Origin: JAVVTR01 sp036653535
Lineage (GTDB): Bacteria; Bacteroidota; Bacteroidia; Bacteroidales; P3
Assembly (NCBI GenBank): GCA_036653535.1
Contig: JAVVTR010000004.1
Location: forward strand, 1-64,000
Length of the DNA: 64,000 bases
Direction of reading: 5' to 3'
The number at the start of each line of letters is the position of its first letter. Position 1 is the first letter of the stretch. A model generated the notes under the pieces. It had not been told where the DNA came from and ran no database searches. It saw nothing but the letters and a program-made list of their open reading frames with translations. A program made the position numbers and the translations under genes. Below are positions 61,851 to 64,000 of the stretch, in pieces.

Positions 61851-63908
61851 CTATTTTTCTATACGAATACGGGCATCTACCGCCACCACTTTATCTTTAG
61901 AGGCAAGTAGTGGATTCAAATCCATTTCTTGTATTTCGGGGGCTACTGCTACTAAACGGGATAAGGACAATACTACTTTTATCAATGCGTCTATATTAAT
62001 ACCCTCTTGTCCTCGAACACCTTCTAACATTTTATACCCTTTTAAAGCTTTTATCATGCGCAAAGCCTCTATAGAAGATACCGGTGCTAAAGCCGATTGA
62101 ATGTCTTTTAATACTTCTATAAAAATTCCACCTAATCCACACAAAACAAGATGACCAAACTTACTTTCTAATTTCACCCCTGCAAATAATTCCATACCAG
62201 AAAGCATAGGCTGCATTAAAATGGCCGTGGTATCTTTTATCTGCATCATCCTCTCAAATTCCGTCTTTATGCTTTGCTCGTCTTTCACCCCAAGGGCCAC
62301 ACCTCCAACATCCGATTTATGGACAGGGCCAACCACCTTCATTACCAAAGGATACCCCAAGGTTTGAGCCGCTTCTAATGCCATCTCCAAAGTATTCACT
62401 ACCGCTTCTCCTGCTCTATCAATACCACAGGCATCTAACAATATTTGTATCTGATCGGGAGGCAAATAACCATCTTTATTTTTCTCTATTACTTTTCTAA
62501 TTGCCAATTTATCCAAGCTACTTAAATCATCCGAAGCTTCGTCTATAGTGGGAGCATAAAATGTTTTACCTAAAGCAGTACCTAATACCACTTCGTCCGG
62601 AAAATTAATACGTCCCATAGATAGAAATTCATCCAATTCGGGCTTGGCCGTAGTTAAGGATGGAAGTACCGGGAAAATTGGTTTAGCGGAAGTTTTCATT
62701 TTTTCGTTTAACAAGCGATACACATCAAAAAGATCAAACAAACCGGGCTTGCCAAATATAACTACCATCGCATCTATTTCGTCAAAATCATTATTACAAG
62801 CATCTATAATCATTCCCAATTGTTCGGCCGTACCTGTGGCTAAAAAATCTATGGGATTGCCAACAGAAGATCCGGCAAAAAGCTGGTTCACCAATCCTTT
62901 TGTCTTGTCTTTCGATAAACGAGGCACATTCATTTTTGCCTTGGATAAGGCATCGGTAAGCATTACAGCAGGTCCTCCGGCATGCGTAATAATAGCAATA
63001 TTCTTCCCCTGCAATGGTGCATGTTGGAATATTCCGGCCACCGTCATTAATTCTTGGCGCCCATAGCAACGTACAATACCTGCCTTATGAAATAAAGCAT
63101 CTACCGCCACATCCGAACTGGCTAAAGCTCCCGTATGCGAAGAGGCAGCACGAGAACCGGCCTCGGAAGCGCCTGCTTTTATAGCGGCAATACGACAACC
63201 TTTTTTTATTAACGATTGGGCATGTTTAAGTAATTTTTCTGGTTTAGAAATATTTTCTATATATAGTAATTTTACACGAGAACTACGCACAGGATCAAAA
63301 GTTTCGTCTAAATATTCTACAATTTCCTCCACCCCAAGTTGTGCAGAATTACCTACAGAAAACACATGCGAAAAACGCAATCCATTTGGAATGCCTGCTT
63401 CCAGTATAAAAACGATAGTGGCACCAGAACCAGAAATTAAATCGCAACCTTTTTCGTCCAATTCCGGAATAGGACCAGTAAAAATACTATGATGAAATGG
63501 AGTTAAAACCCCTGTACAATTCGGCCCTATTAAAGAGGTTCCGGAAGCATTACACAAGTTCACTATTTTATCTTCCAATAATTTTCCATCTTGACTTTCT
63601 TCGCTAAAGCCGGCCGAAAGTATAATAATGGCTTTGGTGTTTTTTTCTTTCGTAAGAACTTCTACCGTAGCAAGGGTGTATTTAGCGGCAATTGCAATTA
63701 CCGCTAAATCTACCTTCGGCAAATTGTTTACCTCTTTAGTACAAGCAATTCCTTGTATTTTTTCTTCTTTTGGATTTACTACATACAATTTTCCTGTATA
63801 TCCACCATCCAAAATATGTTTTAATATTCTTCCTCCGGGTTTGCTTATATCATTGGAAGCTCCTACTACTACTATAGATTGTGGGGTAAATAATTGCTCG
63901 CTTATCAT
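61851..63908 (-). CDS. ADP-forming acetyl/acyl-CoA synthetase, fused alpha-beta
   Basis: These enzymes convert acyl-CoA, ADP and phosphate to the acid, CoA and ATP, giving ATP from fermentation. The 685-residue protein joins a CoA-binding domain (SIVVVGASNDISKPGGRILK, IGPNCTGVLTP), a ligase domain with the phosphohistidine-type motif SRAASSHTGALASSD (near residue 258) and a C-terminal ATP-grasp domain (LGYPLVMKVVGPVHKSDVGG, LILCGLGG-like HLVLCGLGGIFIEVLKD, ending EMDLNPLLAS). Next to a probable butyrate kinase gene, which supports a role in acid-forming fermentation. Specificity (acetate, butyrate, other) cannot be read. Confidence 0.88.
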   Translation of the reverse strand: MISEQLFTPQSIVVVGASNDISKPGGRILKHILDGGYTGKLYVVNPKEEKIQGIACTKEVNNLPKVDLAVIAIAAKYTLATVEVLTKEKNTKAIIILSAGFSEESQDGKLLEDKIVNLCNASGTSLIGPNCTGVLTPFHHSIFTGPIPELDEKGCDLISGSGATIVFILEAGIPNGLRFSHVFSVGNSAQLGVEEIVEYLDETFDPVRSSRVKLLYIENISKPEKLLKHAQSLIKKGCRIAAIKAGASEAGSRAASSHTGALASSDVAVDALFHKAGIVRCYGRQELMTVAGIFQHAPLQGKNIAIITHAGGPAVMLTDALSKAKMNVPRLSKDKTKGLVNQLFAGSSVGNPIDFLATGTAEQLGMIIDACNNDFDEIDAMVVIFGKPGLFDLFDVYRLLNEKMKTSAKPIFPVLPSLTTAKPELDEFLSMGRINFPDEVVLGTALGKTFYAPTIDEASDDLSSLDKLAIRKVIEKNKDGYLPPDQIQILLDACGIDRAGEAVVNTLEMALEAAQTLGYPLVMKVVGPVHKSDVGGVALGVKDEQSIKTEFERMMQIKDTTAILMQPMLSGMELFAGVKLESKFGHLVLCGLGGIFIEVLKDIQSALAPVSSIEALRMIKALKGYKMLEGVRGQEGINIDALIKVVLSLSRLVAVAPEIQEMDLNPLLASKDKVVAVDARIRIEK

Positions 63909-63920
63909 TTTTTCTAATTT

Positions 63921-64000
63921 TTAACGATATATTTTCAATTCTATTTCGCCATTATGCAACAGCAATGCATTCATAGCCAATGCCTTCATTTCGTCTTCTC
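63921..64000 (-). CDS. probable butyrate kinase, C-terminal end only
   Basis: The minus-strand frame enters from the right edge and ends at TAA 63921-63923 with EDEMKALAMNALLLHNGEIE and then LKIYR. The pattern G/E-D-E-M-x-A-L-A-x-x-x-L-x-x-x-x-G-E is how butyrate kinases of the ASKHA fold end. Only 25 residues are visible, so the call is tentative. It lies 12 bases upstream of the acyl-CoA synthetase gene. Confidence 0.5.
   Translation of the reverse strand, partial: EDEMKALAMNALLLHNGEIELKIYR

Overview
The window is about 36% GC by eye and reads as a chromosome segment of a member of the Bacteroidota, most likely the order Bacteroidales. Four things support this. Promoters have the TTTG-N19/20-TAnnTTTG form of the Bacteroidota primary sigma factor (rpsO, hutI, ffs, amn, tRNA-Glu). 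There are type IX secretion (T9SS) parts and cargo: PorQ, a type A sorting-domain protein and a gliding-type C-terminal-domain protein. Shine-Dalgarno sites are scarce. Family content is typical of the group (DUF4199, BatA-like, YfhO, GldI-like FKBP, Bacteroidota-type ParC). The species cannot be named from the sequence.

Layout. 1-5,940 is a decayed accessory island: frameshifted hipA, a histidine-kinase stub, an Lgt-like gene with a small membrane protein, an AAA/DUF4143 ATPase and a broken radC. It ends at the 3' side of tRNA-Arg, next to tRNA-Pro. 6,200-9,111 is a three-gene minus-strand unit (PstS-like lipoprotein, outer-membrane protein, S41 protease). 9,400-12,250 holds rpsO and pnp. 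12,400-19,320 is a minus-strand block: nucleoside phosphorylase, SirB1-like protein, DHH phosphoesterase, two FKBP lipoproteins, a porin and a radical SAM protein. hutI and a bile-acid-symporter-type carrier follow on plus. 21,960-26,940 is a chain of overlapping minus-strand genes joining a polyprenyl-phosphate-type glycosyltransferase, gmhA, gmhB, a MORN-type protein and porQ. 27,000-35,000 carries the SRP RNA gene, a YciO/Sua5 protein, AMP nucleosidase, holA and two T9SS cargo genes.

The most interesting part is 35,000-38,200. Insertion-sequence debris and an apparently intact IS30-family element precede a two-gene unit: a family 6 (ABO blood-group type) glycosyltransferase and a family 11 alpha-1,2-fucosyltransferase. 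Together they could build a blood-group H plus A/B-type cap on a surface glycan. The surface-polysaccharide genes on its right (GT2, YfhO, LhgO-type oxidase, flippase) are the likely setting.

The rest, 44,600-64,000, is mainly housekeeping: M20 dipeptidase, gap, dxs, a flavodiiron protein, parC behind a BatA-like gene, aroC, tex, rpsT with tRNA-Glu, an ADP-forming acyl-CoA synthetase, and the end of a probable butyrate kinase at the right edge. Several long perfect inverted repeats are notable: one inside the porin signal-peptide codons, one at the radC frameshift, one beside the IS30 element and one between dxs and the flavodiiron gene.
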